Source of the DNA: Emydura subglobosa
Lineage: Eukaryota; Chordata; Testudines; Chelidae
Direction of reading: 5' to 3'
NCBI GenBank assembly: GCA_007922225.1
Contig: ML679962.1
Span: forward strand, 29,929,563-29,993,562
Length of the DNA: 64,000 nt
Shown here: positions 24,104-35,124 of the stretch, in pieces
How the letters are laid out: each line of letters opens with the position of its first letter
How positions within the stretch are numbered: position 1 is the first letter of the stretch
The notes under the pieces: model-generated
What the model saw: only the letters and a program-made list of their open reading frames with translations
The model's database searches: none
What the model was told of the DNA's origin: nothing
Position numbers and translations under genes: made by a program

Positions 24104-26024
24104 AATAAATACAAGTCTGATGTTCCAAAAGTTTAAATGCAGTGGCCTTTAATCTCTGGCGATGTTTTAACAACCTGTTCAAGGTCTGTGCTCCTTGTGA
24201 AAAAATAATTCATACAAACCTCACCGCATCTGACACTGTTGGCAGTCTTTGTTCAAAACAGTTACCGTGCTAAGTACAGAATTAATCACTTAGATGCAGA
24301 TTTATGCTGACATTTGCTTGAAAACGGTGGCCTAGTCAAACACAGGATACAGAAGATGGAGAGGCAGTCCCAGACAAACTAGAGGTGAGCTTGCATGGTT
24401 TCTGTCTCAGCCATATCTAGTCTGCACTCGAACAGAGGGCTTCATTTACCCCAGTATTTTAAGGCTCGTAATTGTACTCTTCACTAAACATAACTGTATC
24501 CCACCCGGTATTTTGTGTGTGCCTGGGAATGGAGAGCTAAAGTCTCATTCCTCTATGGTGAGGTGACAGGTTGGGTCACATGTAAGCCTTGACACTTTTT
24601 ATTTACTATCAACTTCTCAAAGGACGGCTGTGGGATTTTTTCCATCTACTGTGTAGAACCAATCACTACACGTTGAAATGGAGAGCTGGTAGGCACACAT
24701 TTACCTTTTAGCCAATAATTGTGCGAGAATGCCACGGCCCGATGCTATTAGGGTTATTCAGACCTTCTCAAATTTCATTGTAAAACATGAGGCTGCAGGA
24801 GCTATTATGAAGGGTGTGATTATTCTAACAGGGTAAGTAATGGGAAGCATTGCAGGCCAGCGGTACTACGACAAAGGTGTAACGCTCAGTAGTGCTGAAT
24901 GGGTGAAGCTGAGAAGGCTTACCTACCAGCTAGGAACGGAGCAGTGGGCGAATTACAGTTATGGAGTACGGTTTGTGCTCCATAATTTGTGCTTCAAAAA
25001 TTATACCTGCTGGAGTAGTCTGTCCTGTATTTTTTGCCTGGCGCTGTTGCGATTCAGTTAATAGCATTGTCAGCGTGAGCATACAGACTCTGATGTCCAA
25101 ACTCATCAACCCTGTGGCGAATTAGCCCTTGTTAGCTCAGACAACAATGCAACATAAACCTCAGCTTAAACTTCCATTTTATTGTTCTTGGATGGAAACG
25201 TCGGAGGTGGCTAATGCTGCCGCTGTATCTTCTGTGACCCACCCCATGCCCAGCCCCAGCTGCAGAGGTCACTGAAAGCCGACAGCCTCTCTTTTCACAA
25301 TTCCAATGACTGCCTTCTACAGTGATGCACCCACTCAGCGGGAAGAGGAGCCTATAAACTCCTGTTTTCCCGGCTGCAGCTTCAACCCAGTGCCGGTCTC
25401 ACATGATGCAAGAATGGCCAAGGAAGTGTAATTTAGGGCCGCACACCATTCATCTGAAAGGCCACCTGAAATCTGCAGCCAGGCCAGGGCTGGCATCAGG
25501 GGATCATATGATCAACCAGTTACTTAAAGAGTCACAGACTGGAGGAATTCTCCACCTTTCTAAAAATCACATAAAGGAAAAGCTCAAAAGTACCCCACCC
25601 GGCATATAGTCTAGAAGCTGATTCCTGCAGGAGCCTTAAATGTGAATGATTTTGCACAATAGCAAACTCCAGGAAAGATCTGGCGGTGCAGGCTTGTTGA
25701 GTAAGAGCTAAAAGACATTTTCAGGCACTAAGTCACTGCAAAACAGTGTGGCCACTCGTTGGCAACTAGCCAGGTTTTGCACAGGGCAGGTGCTGAAGTA
25801 AGAGAGAGGAGAGAGAACAATATATGCATAGATGCAATCATTTGAGAGGCCAGTTTTCCTAGGCACAGATTAGTGGAACACAGTTCCACTTGGTCTGGCA
25901 TGCTTTAAAAAAGGGACACCTGTAAAGTCATGAGAGAAGTCAACTGCTTCGGAAGCTGATGTACAAACTTCTCCTTAGCCTTATTTTGTTTTCAATTGAG
26001 TCAGACCTGTTGCTTATTTCACTT

Positions 26025-26110
26025 GGATGGGATTTTCAAAAGCACCAAAGTGATTTCGGGGCACAAGTCCCACTGATAATCAATGGGATTGGCACTTGTA
26101 AGTCTCTCAG
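26025..26110. repeat. Palindromic TTTTCAAAAGCACC repeat
   Basis: Reads GGGATTTTCAAAAGCACCAA, then TGATAATCAATGGGATTGGC ACTTGTAAG. The family consists of GATTTTCAAAAGC.. around a TCAATGGG centre. Worn relatives are at about 16637-16705, 38822-38905, 39310-39390 and 61460-61535. Confidence 0.5.
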
Positions 26111-26316
26111 CCACTTTTTAACCTCCTCCCCACCCCCGGCTACTGCTAAATAAATGGCCACATCCAGCTGTCACTCCCACCACCTCTCCTACGCTGCAGT
26201 CTTCTAGTGACAATGTTACATGCCTCCCTGTTAAACAGACATTGCTCTTTGAACAGCAGCGGAGGAGCAAGCGTATTACTCCACCTATAGCCTGGAATAT
26301 CTCCCCTCCCCCTTAC

Positions 26317-26449
26317 AGCTTGTCTGCATTAGGGATTTTTGCACCAATGCAATGTAACAGATGCAAAATTCCAGAGCAGATGTGCTGCACAAGTGTAAAA
26401 AGGGGGGCTGTCATGCTGTGACTTGTATCCCGGGTTTTTAGACAAGCCC
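26317..26449. repeat. CTTGTCTACACT-type MITE (about 130 bp)
   Basis: The left end CAGCTTGTCTGCATTAGGG and right end GGTTTTTAGACAAGCCC are inverted relatives. The interior includes GTGCTGCACAAGTGTAAAAA. Confidence 0.5.
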
Positions 26450-27791
26450 TTAGTAAATGTAACAGGGGCGCAACGTTCCACTTGCAGGGGAACTTTCTAC
26501 TCCTAGATGATGTTTATATTGTCTGTCCCTTTTCATGAATAGACGCACAAGTTTTCAAACAGGAAGCAAACGAGGATAAAATTGCAACCACTTCCCCCTT
26601 CCTTGTCATTTTGAAATCCCAAGGCACAGGACCACAACGCGGGGCAGTGCTGCCAACGTGTCGGAAGGCACAGACGACCCAAAGTCACCTAATTCTGCTA
26701 GTCATGGTGGTAGCCTCCAGTCATCCTACTCAGAGACCTTAGGATTGCTAGTACCACACACGGGCCCCTTTTACCTTTCACAACAACTGACTGCCTGTTC
26801 AACGGAGAAGAAGAATTAACTCAATGGAGGAGAAAGAATACACAGTTTTATTTGCATACTTAACCCTAAGGCAGGTCAGGCGGCAGGTCACATGTCCGTT
26901 TTCAGGCGGACCCCAAAGCCTGTCTTCTCTCTTGACCTCCCTTTCTTCTTCTCCTCACTGAAACTTCCCTAACACTGTTGCTCTCATGCTTTTCACTCAG
27001 CTCTCTATTAACACTCCTTCCTGCTTGTTCTCCAGCCCCCTCCTTGTCACGGGAGTCCTCCTGCTGTCATCATACGCCCTGTCACAAAAAAGCCCTGTTG
27101 CACTGCTTAGCTTCTGCAGCTTTCAGATTATTTGCACAGCGGAGCACAAACATCTTGCCCACTACCCTCCTGCCTGCATTTGGATATTACATACAGTGCC
27201 GTCTGCTGAGAAGTTTGTGCAATTAATTACCCTAAAAGGCAGCATGGATTCCGCAAAGCATCTGTGTGTTCACAAACTCCACAGGAGCCCATAAACTCCT
27301 GCAAACTGCACTCTGGGGCTGGGAAAGCCGAGCCTGAAGTGCCCCTCTCCAAGAGGCCTCCAAGGATGAAGATTTTGGTTAATTTTTTTCCCATTCCTTT
27401 CCTTTCTCCTTTCTATTTTCCTTTACTAAATTGAGAGCAACCGCTGGCTAGACAGATGGCTTGTATTCTAGAAGCATCCGCCTTCTCCAATCCCTACATA
27501 TTGGGAAGCAACCACAAATGCTCCTAACCAGGAGGGAAGTTCCTTGTTTCATTCCCTTTTCCCCCACTCCTTCCCTGGTTTAAGTTTACCTGCTTCTGGT
27601 GGCTTAGAGCATCTGTCAGGATCCGTGTGTGCCCATGAAAAGAAAGCTGCTACTGAAAAGCAGTGTTTTTAAAGAACAAGCACCTCCCATGGGTGGGATC
27701 ATGCTAATTAGAGCTCTCTGTATCAAGGGAGATGTAGCTTTTGGCCTGAGAGTAAGTAGCCTATGGAGAGAACAGTTGGAGAGGCTCAGGC

Positions 27792-27920
27792 CAGGGGTTC
27801 TTAACCTGTTGCCTGTAGACCAGAGTCTTTCCTGGTGGTCTGTGGAATGAAACAGTTTATGAACTGTGTCTGGGAGATAGGAAGGGTAAAGCATCATTTT
27901 ATTATGACGTGGTCTGTGGA
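27792..27920. mobile_element. Truncated hAT-type element
   Basis: Starts CAGGGGTTCTTAACCTGTTG, the usual terminus of this group, followed by tandem-like GGTCTGTGGAATGAAA at about 27836 and 27911. The other end is not recognisable. Confidence 0.5.
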
Positions 27921-28326
27921 ATGAAAGAGCTGGACTCTCACTAATCTAGACTCTTCTTGGGGCTGGCTGAATCCATGTTCCTTTGGCAATAGCTTCCATG
28001 TATGCATTTCTGATGTTTCGTGAACTTGTCTTTTTTTTTTTCTCCATTGGTTTTGTTTACTCACACTCAATATTCACACTTAGCACTAAAACCATATATC
28101 ACTAGGTGTTGTACTATAAAAGCCGCTCAATGACACTCCATCAAGCTGGCAATGTTAATATAAACATGTGACTTGGCTGGTTTTATGTCTGTTATTCCCA
28201 CTTGCAGAGAGCCCTGTGATAATACTGCCATTTCAACCACCACCTAGGAACGCGCGTCTGACGCCGAACAGGAGACTACCCTGTGTCCTTTATGCTAATA
28301 ATATTGTCTGGAGAAATAAAGGCAAG

Positions 28327-28420
28327 AAATTGTAAGTTCTTCCAGGCAGGGACAGCGTCCAGCTCTGACAGTGTTCAGTGCTTAGCACAACAGATTGGTG
28401 CCTCTGTGTAATAATAAAAT
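28327..28420 (+). repeat. Interspersed repeat, TTGTAAG..GCAGGGAC family
   Basis: GAAATTGTAAGTTCTTCCAG, GCAGGGACAGCG and CAGTGCTTAGCACAACAG are followed by TAATAATAAAATTG. It aligns by eye with the copies at 45061 and 52582. Class unassigned. Confidence 0.6.
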
Positions 28421-28585
28421 TGCAGGCTTTGCAGCTGTAACCAAGAGAATAAACCAACTATCTGAAATCCAAACACATTGACCAACCTACTGTCATCCCC
28501 TACCACCTGCAGTACAGATTTAGCCTCTCCAGGCAAACAGTGTTACACACTATGATCAGTGACATTGTGCAAGTGGAAAAGTGGG

Positions 28586-28775
28586 GCAGCAGATAGGGCA
28601 TAAGTGCCTGACTCAGGAGAGCCAGGTTCTAGTCCCTGCTCTGACATGTACTTTCTGTGTGACCTTGGCCAACTCCTTCATGTCTCTGTGCCCCATCTGA
28701 AAAATGTCCCTATCTCAAGGGTGTCATGAAGTTAAGCTCATTGCAGATTGTGAGGTGACCCATTACCTATGTACG
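28586..28775 (+). repeat. MIR-like SINE
   Basis: Contains GACTCAGGAGAGCCAGGTTC, TAGTCCCTGCTCTGACATG, TGTGTGACCTTGGCCAACTC and TCTCTGTGCCCCATCTGAAA. The order and spacing match the MIR core. This is the best preserved copy in the window. Confidence 0.75.
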
Positions 28776-29823
28776 TAAATCAGGGGAGCCATATAAGTAT
28801 ATTATCTACTTGGATAGTCTTGTCTCTTTGAGGGCTAGGTATAAGGGCCCTCCATGCACCCCAGTCCAGTCCACTTGCTGGATCAGGAAGAAGGGGCTGA
28901 GTTGGTTTAAACACAGGTTATTTATCCCAATGTCCTTTCTTTATCTGCTGGTCTCTACAAATCCAGTTTGAGGGCTAGATCTAGATCCTGCAAAAGATCT
29001 GTCTTCAGTGTGGGTTTGTGGATATGGCTGGGTAGGTCCATTTGCAGCATCTAGCCCTCATACATACTGTGCAACCTAAATGAATATTAATGCTATATAC
29101 AGAGTGGCTCCTAAAAATGTGACTAAACCAATGCAATCAATCCTGTATTTAGAAGGATAATATACTTGTTTTCGGAGTGACTGCTTTACTGCTTTTAATT
29201 ATTAAAGAACTAAAATAAATGGCCAAGGATTTTTTTAAAAGTTCGGTAAAGAATTATTTGACTCAGAAAATAAATCAAAAATCAATACCATCTTTTTGAA
29301 AAGGAGAATGTGATTTTAGGATTAAGTCCTGCAGTCCTTACTCAGGCAATGGGACTGGTTGCCTGAGTGATGACCGAGGAAGTCAGGGTTTGGGCTCTTA
29401 ATGAAGTAATTGTGTGATTAAATATAACCAGGTCCCTAGGGTAAATATTTTTTCCTTTTTTAGTAGATCAAATAAAGCATTTCTTTCTTTTGGGTTTAGT
29501 GTTTGCTTAGATCACACAGGGCCTCAATGACACAATCACAAGTGGTGTGGTTAAAAGGCCTCTGAGTTGTTGAGAGAAGCCCCCCAAAAAGGGCTATTAA
29601 CTGGCCAAATTAGACTATTTATTTCTGTGAGCTTTGTAAGTCTGAAAAAAAGAGAGGCTCCTTTTCGCTTAGGAGAGTGGTATTTCAAATAGGTCACCGG
29701 AAGCTCTGGCAAGCTCAAAGCAAGGGAGAGAGTCAGTAGGAAAACATTAACCAGAAACATTTTGCAAGTGCAAGTCGACATTTAGGCTTTTGAAGTCCAC
29801 TTAAACATCTTTTATGGTGTATT

Positions 29824-30032
29824 CAGGGCCATATTATCCATTAGGCACAATAGGCACAGTGCCTAGGACCTACGAAACTTTCAGGGCCTACGAAAAATGT
29901 TTTTATATATCATTTTTTATTTTTATTTAAAAAACTATTTATTAATAGCTTAAAATCAAATTAGTTCTTTCAGTCAGGGGGCCTACGAAGGCAAGCGTGC
30001 CTAGGGCCTACGAAGGTCTTTAAACGGCCCTG
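29824..30032. mobile_element. hAT-like MITE with CAGGGCC ends (209 bp)
   Basis: The ends CAGGGCCAT and (reversed) CAGGGCCGT flank the element, with a perfect 8-bp duplication GGTGTATT at 29816-29823 and 30033-30040. The interior carries repeated GGCCTACGAA units near both ends and an AT-rich middle. The clean duplication suggests a fairly recent insertion. Confidence 0.88.
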
Positions 30033-30764
30033 GGTGTATTAAATTGTGGACTGGATCACAGTTCACAGAGAGGCCTGATCCTGCACACCCTGATGTACAG
30101 AACTCCAATGGGAATTTTGGCCCAGATCCCCAGAGTTAGTTAGGCACCTAACTCCTGCTGAAATCAATCAGAGTTAAGTGCCGAAATGCGTGGGCCTTCA
30201 TTCCAAGAGGGCTTGTAACACTGGGCATCTAGGGCTTCATCTTGCAAACTTACAGCTGTGAGTAGTCCCAGTGTTTTCATTGTAGTTAACATTATGTCTG
30301 ATAGTAAGCACTGGAAGGATAGGGCCCCGGCTTATTTGGCTTGAACGGCTTGTTTGGTCCCTTCATTTGCACTGACGGCTGACCCATTCTGTTGATCCAT
30401 CTTCCCTTGCTCCAGGTTTGGTTTTCTCACTTTAGAGACTCACTGAGCCCGATTTTCCTCTCACATTATCTCATCCCAGAGTAAATGAGGAGTGACTTCA
30501 CTGAAGTGGATGGAGACATACTGGTGGAAATGAGTAGAATCAGGCCCAAACGTTTTGTACACACTTTTGGTTTGAAAAGTTTCTCTTCTCAACACAAGTT
30601 CAACAGAAATGGCAACCAATTCTTTTTATGATCTTTCCCTGTGAAAAGGAAAAAATATAAAGATCTTCATCCTGCAGACTGAGTATCTGATCCTGTGTGG
30701 GAGTGATTTAAGTGCCATGACTCATGGGGTTGATCCAGCTCCCATTGAACCCAGGGGTGCAGAA

Positions 30765-30865
30765 TCAAGCCCCACTAGATGATAAATTCTGGGATTGTGC
30801 AGCACCTAGCATAATAGGGCCCTAGTCTATTACTGGGGCTCCTAAGAGCTGCCACAACACAAATA
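30765..30865 (+). repeat. Interspersed repeat, GCACCTAGCA..AATAATAAA family (3' part)
   Basis: GTGCAGCACCTAGCATAATA, GGGCCCTAGTCTATTACTGG, GGCTCCTAAGAGCTGCC, then CAAATAATAAACAA. Same 3' end as the 52582 copy. Confidence 0.6.
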
Positions 30866-31528
30866 ATAAACAACAGGAATAATGTGAGTACATTTAAATA
30901 TGTGGGTAAGTCTTTGAAGGACCCAGGACGAAGTTCAAATATAGAAATCCAGGCAGTTTTCCTATAAAATACTATCTTATAAATTTCTATTGCTAAATAA
31001 TGAATTCACTTCAATAAATGCTTCCAACTGTAAGACTATCTATAGATATATACCAAAAATAAATAAAATTACAAGACATATTATAACAATGTTGTCTTCC
31101 TAAAATTGCTCCATCAAACCCTTTAACACGGAGGGCAAAATTTGTTTGCATTCTAGGAGCTGGGACATCCCAATGTTTGATCTTATAAATTCCCTTCTAT
31201 ATGTCACACTAGTGCTTTGGATAAAGAATGATAAGCCTCTGTCAAACAGCCTTTCAGTGACTCGGCAGAGTAGCATTTGTGCTGAGAAGGCAAAGCTAGC
31301 CATTAGTAAACAAGGATTCCTTCTGCTCCTGAGCAGGGCATGTATTTGCAGTGGTAATTGCTCTGTGCTTCACGTTCACATAGAATTCCCATTTAAAAAT
31401 AAACCAGCAAACCGGGTTGTATTGGATCAGAACTGTACGGTATAGACACAGGGTTTGGCACTGCAGAAAACAGAAGTGAAAGAAGAATTGTGCACAAATT
31501 CACCAAAGATCCTGTCAGTAAATATACA

Positions 31529-31761
31529 GGAGAGACAAGGTGGGTGAGATAATATCTTTTATTGGGCCAGCTTCTGTTGGCGAGAGAGACATGCTGCTTT
31601 TGGAGCTGTGACCTAAAGAAGAGCTCTGTGTAGCTCGGAAGTCTCTCTCCCTCTCTCTCTCTCTCTCTCACTGACAGACGTTTGCCCAATACAAGATATT
31701 ATCTCACCCACCTTGTCTCTCTAATATCCTGGGACCAACACGGCTACAGCTACAATGCATA
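31529..31761 (+). mobile_element. Foldback repeat of the TCTTTTATTGGRCCA family
   Basis: Left arm GAGACAAGGTGGGTGAGATA at about 31531 is answered by the inverse TATTATCTCACCCACCTTGT near 31697-31716. A tail containing GACCAACACGGCTACAGC follows. CAGTAAATATACA (31516-31528) and CAGTAAATACACA (31762-31774) are a probable 13-bp target duplication with one change. A (CT)n run sits inside at 31641-31670. The tail resembles that of the 33505 element, so the two are likely related. Confidence 0.65.
31641..31670. repeat. (CT)n microsatellite inside the 31529 element
   Basis: GTCTCTCTCC then a pure CT run of about 20 bp. It probably expanded from the GAGAGA-type loop of the foldback repeat. Confidence 0.85.
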
Positions 31762-32376
31762 CAGTAAATACACAAGACATCCACCAGGTCTCAACCCTAG
31801 CTTTACTTTTCCAGCACTTAGATACCATAGTGATTAGATTAGTGATTATGCCCTCTCCCAGTAACGCAGGACAACTCATCCTGCCCCCACTCCACATCGA
31901 AAGCATCACTTAAATCAGAAAAGGGAGGGATTTCTGGTCTTGCATCAGAACATGATCCTTGCTGCATGCTCATGTATGGCATAAGGGGGCATACAGAGGC
32001 CCCTAAACCCTTGCACTTGCTACCTGTATATCAGGTCATGGCGGGAAGCAGACACCCCCACCCCTGCATGTATAGGAGGTGAGTGGATGCGGGAGGGGTG
32101 TAGACTTGGACATGTGCATTGGCCCAGTTGTCTGCAGCTGAGTATTTGATTCAGCAGGCAAGAAGGTTTAAATGCTATCTGATAGATGGATACAATAGGG
32201 CCAACCTCTGCCCTGACACACCCTGTGCCTTCCCTTTTGGCTTTAATGGATTTACCGCAGACTGGAAGCCAGAGCAGAATTTGATCCTATCTAGCGAGGC
32301 AATATCAGCTGGCTTCACTTTGCTTTAACCCCATTAAAATACAGCAATATATAAAAGCTAGCAAACTGTTTGCAGC

Positions 32377-32554
32377 ATTGTTGGAGTCGTGTTGGTTCCA
32401 GTATATTAGAGAGACAAGGGGAGTGAGGTAATATCTTTTATTGGACCAACTTCTGGTCCTTCAGTTCCTGAAAAAGAGCTCTGTCTCTTTCACCAAACAG
32501 AAACTGATCCAATAAAAGATATTACTTCACCCACATTGTTTCTCTACTAATCAA
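32377..32554 (-). mobile_element. Foldback repeat, same family, opposite orientation
   Basis: The tail (reverse of GAACCAACACG) is on the left. Arm GAGGTAATATCTTTTATTGG lies near 32427 and its inverse CCAATAAAAGATATTACTTC near 32510. No convincing target duplication was seen. Confidence 0.6.
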
Positions 32555-33293
32555 GCTGTGTTTTTCAGGAAGATGCTGCAGACTGGTTTGACGTCTCCAA
32601 GTGACATTTTATCACTCGCTGAAGTTCCGGTTTCAGTCATCACCGTCTGCTAGTTATACAAGAGCTAGTTCCATGGACCCTGAGCCTGATCTGTATGGCA
32701 ATTCCTGTATGTCCCTATGCTCTGTACTAGCCTCACCCTGTCATTTTTATTTAGCAGATAAAGTTTTGATGGAGTGCTTGTGGAAATAGTTTTTAATACA
32801 TTTACAAAACCATAATGTTAGTTAAAAGCATTCCTCTTGTGCCTTCAAATATTTGGTATGAGAGCAATATCAGATACCAAAGATCACAAACTCAAAATCT
32901 TTATGCGATATTAACTATTATATATAGACTAAAAGATGGAAACAAACAAGGGACATCATAAACCATTCAAACGTCTTTTATCCAAACTCTGTGAATGAAA
33001 GTAACTCCACGCAACTCACAGCAACCTAGCTGATTTGTGTAATATAAACTATTTATATACAATGCTATCAACTCAAACAATTAATTACAGGCCTGACTCT
33101 GCCAAAAAATCCAAAAATCCATCTGGCTCCCAAGATCAGTCTGCACAACGCAATCTATATTTAGGGCAAGCTGATGATTTTTTAAAATTTTTATTTTAGT
33201 CACTGTTTCCTTACGCTGTACATGAACAGGCAGTGATTACTTCAATGATTTCAGTGATTTTATGCACCCTTTAAAATTAGCGAGGTCATTTGG

Positions 33294-33312
33294 ACTACAA
33301 TTCCCAGAATGC
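33294..33312 (+). promoter_or_regulatory. ZNF143/Staf-type motif
   Basis: ACTACAATTCCCAGAATGC matches the long ZNF143 (SBS) consensus ACTACAAYTCCCAGMRKGC except the terminal region, where AATGC is accepted. It stands alone in AT-rich intergenic DNA with no CpG island. It could be a bound distal site or a chance or repeat-derived match. Confidence 0.5.
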
Positions 33313-33504
33313 TCATGCAAGTGACATGGCATAATCCATCACACTGATGTCAGATCGACGAATTGACTTTCTGACTTCAGGTAAATGGATCCTGAATGGA
33401 ACTTAGTTGTGTCAGAATGATTGCGTGCGCCTTTGAACTAGCTTATTACATAAATGTTGCTTCAGCTCTAGGGTTGGTGAAAGAGCAGTCCCATATATTG
33501 AAAT

Positions 33505-33983
33505 AAAAACAACCAGAGTCCTGTAGCACTTTAAAGACTAACAAATTTAATTTCTGCAGCCATAAGCTTTCGTGGGCTGTATCCACTTTGTCAGATGTAA
33601 GGAATAGAAATCAAATAGGGGGTATATATATACACACATCTAAGGGTAAAGGAACAACAATGGGGAAGCAAAGTCCATTCAGGTAGATTAGTTGAGGCCT
33701 AATCACAACCATTGATTAGGAGGTGAGAATGTGTGAGCAATGGTTGTGATTAGGCCTCAACTACTCTACCTGAATGGACTTTGCTTCCCATTGTTGTTCC
33801 TTTACCCTTGGATGTATATATATACCCCCTCTTTGATTTCTATTCCTTACATCTGACGAAATGGGTTACAGCCCACGAAAGCTTATGTCTGCAGAAATTA
33901 AATTTGTTAGTCTTTAAAGTGCTACAGGACTCTCGTTGTTTTTGCTATATACAGACTAACACAGCTACCCCCCTGGAACTTTT
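33505..33983 (+). mobile_element. Foldback retroelement-like insertion (479 bp) with 13-bp target duplication
   Basis: Left arm 33505-33714 and right arm 33738-33943 are inverted copies, roughly 95 percent identical by eye, around a 23-nt loop. A single-copy tail (33944-33983) reads CAGACTAACACAGCTACCCC. The unit is flanked by CATATATTGAAAT at 33492-33504 and 33984-33996, a perfect 13-bp duplication, so the arms arrived as one insertion. The arm contains GCCCACGAAAGCTTATG and TTTGTTAGTCTTTAAAG, known to me from turtle interspersed repeats. A Penelope-like origin would fit the arms-plus-tail layout, but no coding sequence remains to prove it. Confidence 0.75.
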
Positions 33984-34988
33984 CATATATTGAAATGTGA
34001 CTTTCAAAAAAGGCCCAATATGAGTTTTGTAATTATGCTTTTTCTTTTAAAATGGGATGTGGCTAGTGCTATCTAATAAACGGCAGAACCTGCTTACTGT
34101 GGACTGTGAAATTGTGCTCACAGAGCCTGAACCAAAGGCCACTGAAGTCAATGGGAGGCTTTCCACTTACTCTAATGGGCTTTGGCTCAGGTCTACAGTG
34201 ACATGGAATGTAAGTCCTGTAAATCCTGCAGCGCCTTCAGTGCAGTGTAAAAGGACTTTCGTTGCCCTTATAATGAAGCTTTCCTCGACTTATAGCAATA
34301 TTTAAGTTTACTGTAAGTGGGCTCAGCTTTTAAGTATAATAAACACTTCAAGGGTCTTAGTACCTAGCCCCCTACGTTATTGCATAATTCATATGCAACA
34401 CATAGATCTGTTTCTTTGTTCTGCAAGACACCAGAAAGATATCTAGCCACAGAGGGGAAGATAACTTTCTAGCAATCTAATTGCTCTATCCGTGCGACTG
34501 TATTAGTCAAGCTCTTTATCTGTCTTACCCTATCAAGTTGGATTCTACCAGGCACCAGCAAGATTCAAACACTATGTGCTAAGCTTTACAATGTGAAATT
34601 GTTTCTTCTAAATATATTAAAGATCTGCACTTGTCCCCATTACAATCACATCCTCCTTTCATCTTCAGCCACAGCAACAGGATTCCAAGAGGGAGAAGAG
34701 ATGGGAGATTCCCCATTATCCCATGTGCCATCGCTGGGCCTAAAGAAAAGCCCTTGTCAGTTCGGGGCTGATGAAGGAGGTGCCATTCTAGAGTCGCTGC
34801 AGAAGGTAAACTGGCTACTCCAGTTCTGATAAAGATCTGTTTGCCATGAAGCTGTTTTGGGCTCCACTCTATTTCCACCAAGTCACTTTTTTTTCTTTTT
34901 TTAAAGCGTTCATATACCACCTCTTTTCTACCATTAGCTTCTTATGAGGGCATGTTGTTGTCGGGTTTGTTCTATATAAGGAAACCTA

Positions 34989-35124
34989 CAGGGCCTCCAC
35001 AGGGAGAGGGAAAAGTACACCTTACCGGGGCCCAGAGGCCCGGCCCAGGCTGCAACCCCCATTACAGGAGGGGGCCTGTGTTAAAAGTTTGTATTGGGCC
35101 CAAAAAAATTATGCTTGGGCCCTG
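34989..35124. mobile_element. hAT-like MITE with CAGGGCC ends (136 bp)
   Basis: Begins CAGGGCCTCC and ends TTGGGCCCTG. It is flanked by a perfect 8-bp duplication GAAACCTA (34981-34988 and 35125-35132). It shares only the CAGGGCC terminus with the element at 29824, so it may be a different subfamily mobilised by the same transposase. Confidence 0.85.

Larger units (their letters stand above)
22994..28585. other. Intergenic, moderately GC in places
   Basis: Contains a poly-T at about 23029-23041, then TTAGGCTTTGTCTAGACTAA (about 23060; a CTTGTCTACACT-family end), the CA run at 24075 and the repeats at 26025, 26317, 27792 and 28327. The stretch 24.2-27.3 kb is comparatively repeat-poor to my eye, but no coding exon could be supported. 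Confidence 0.45.
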
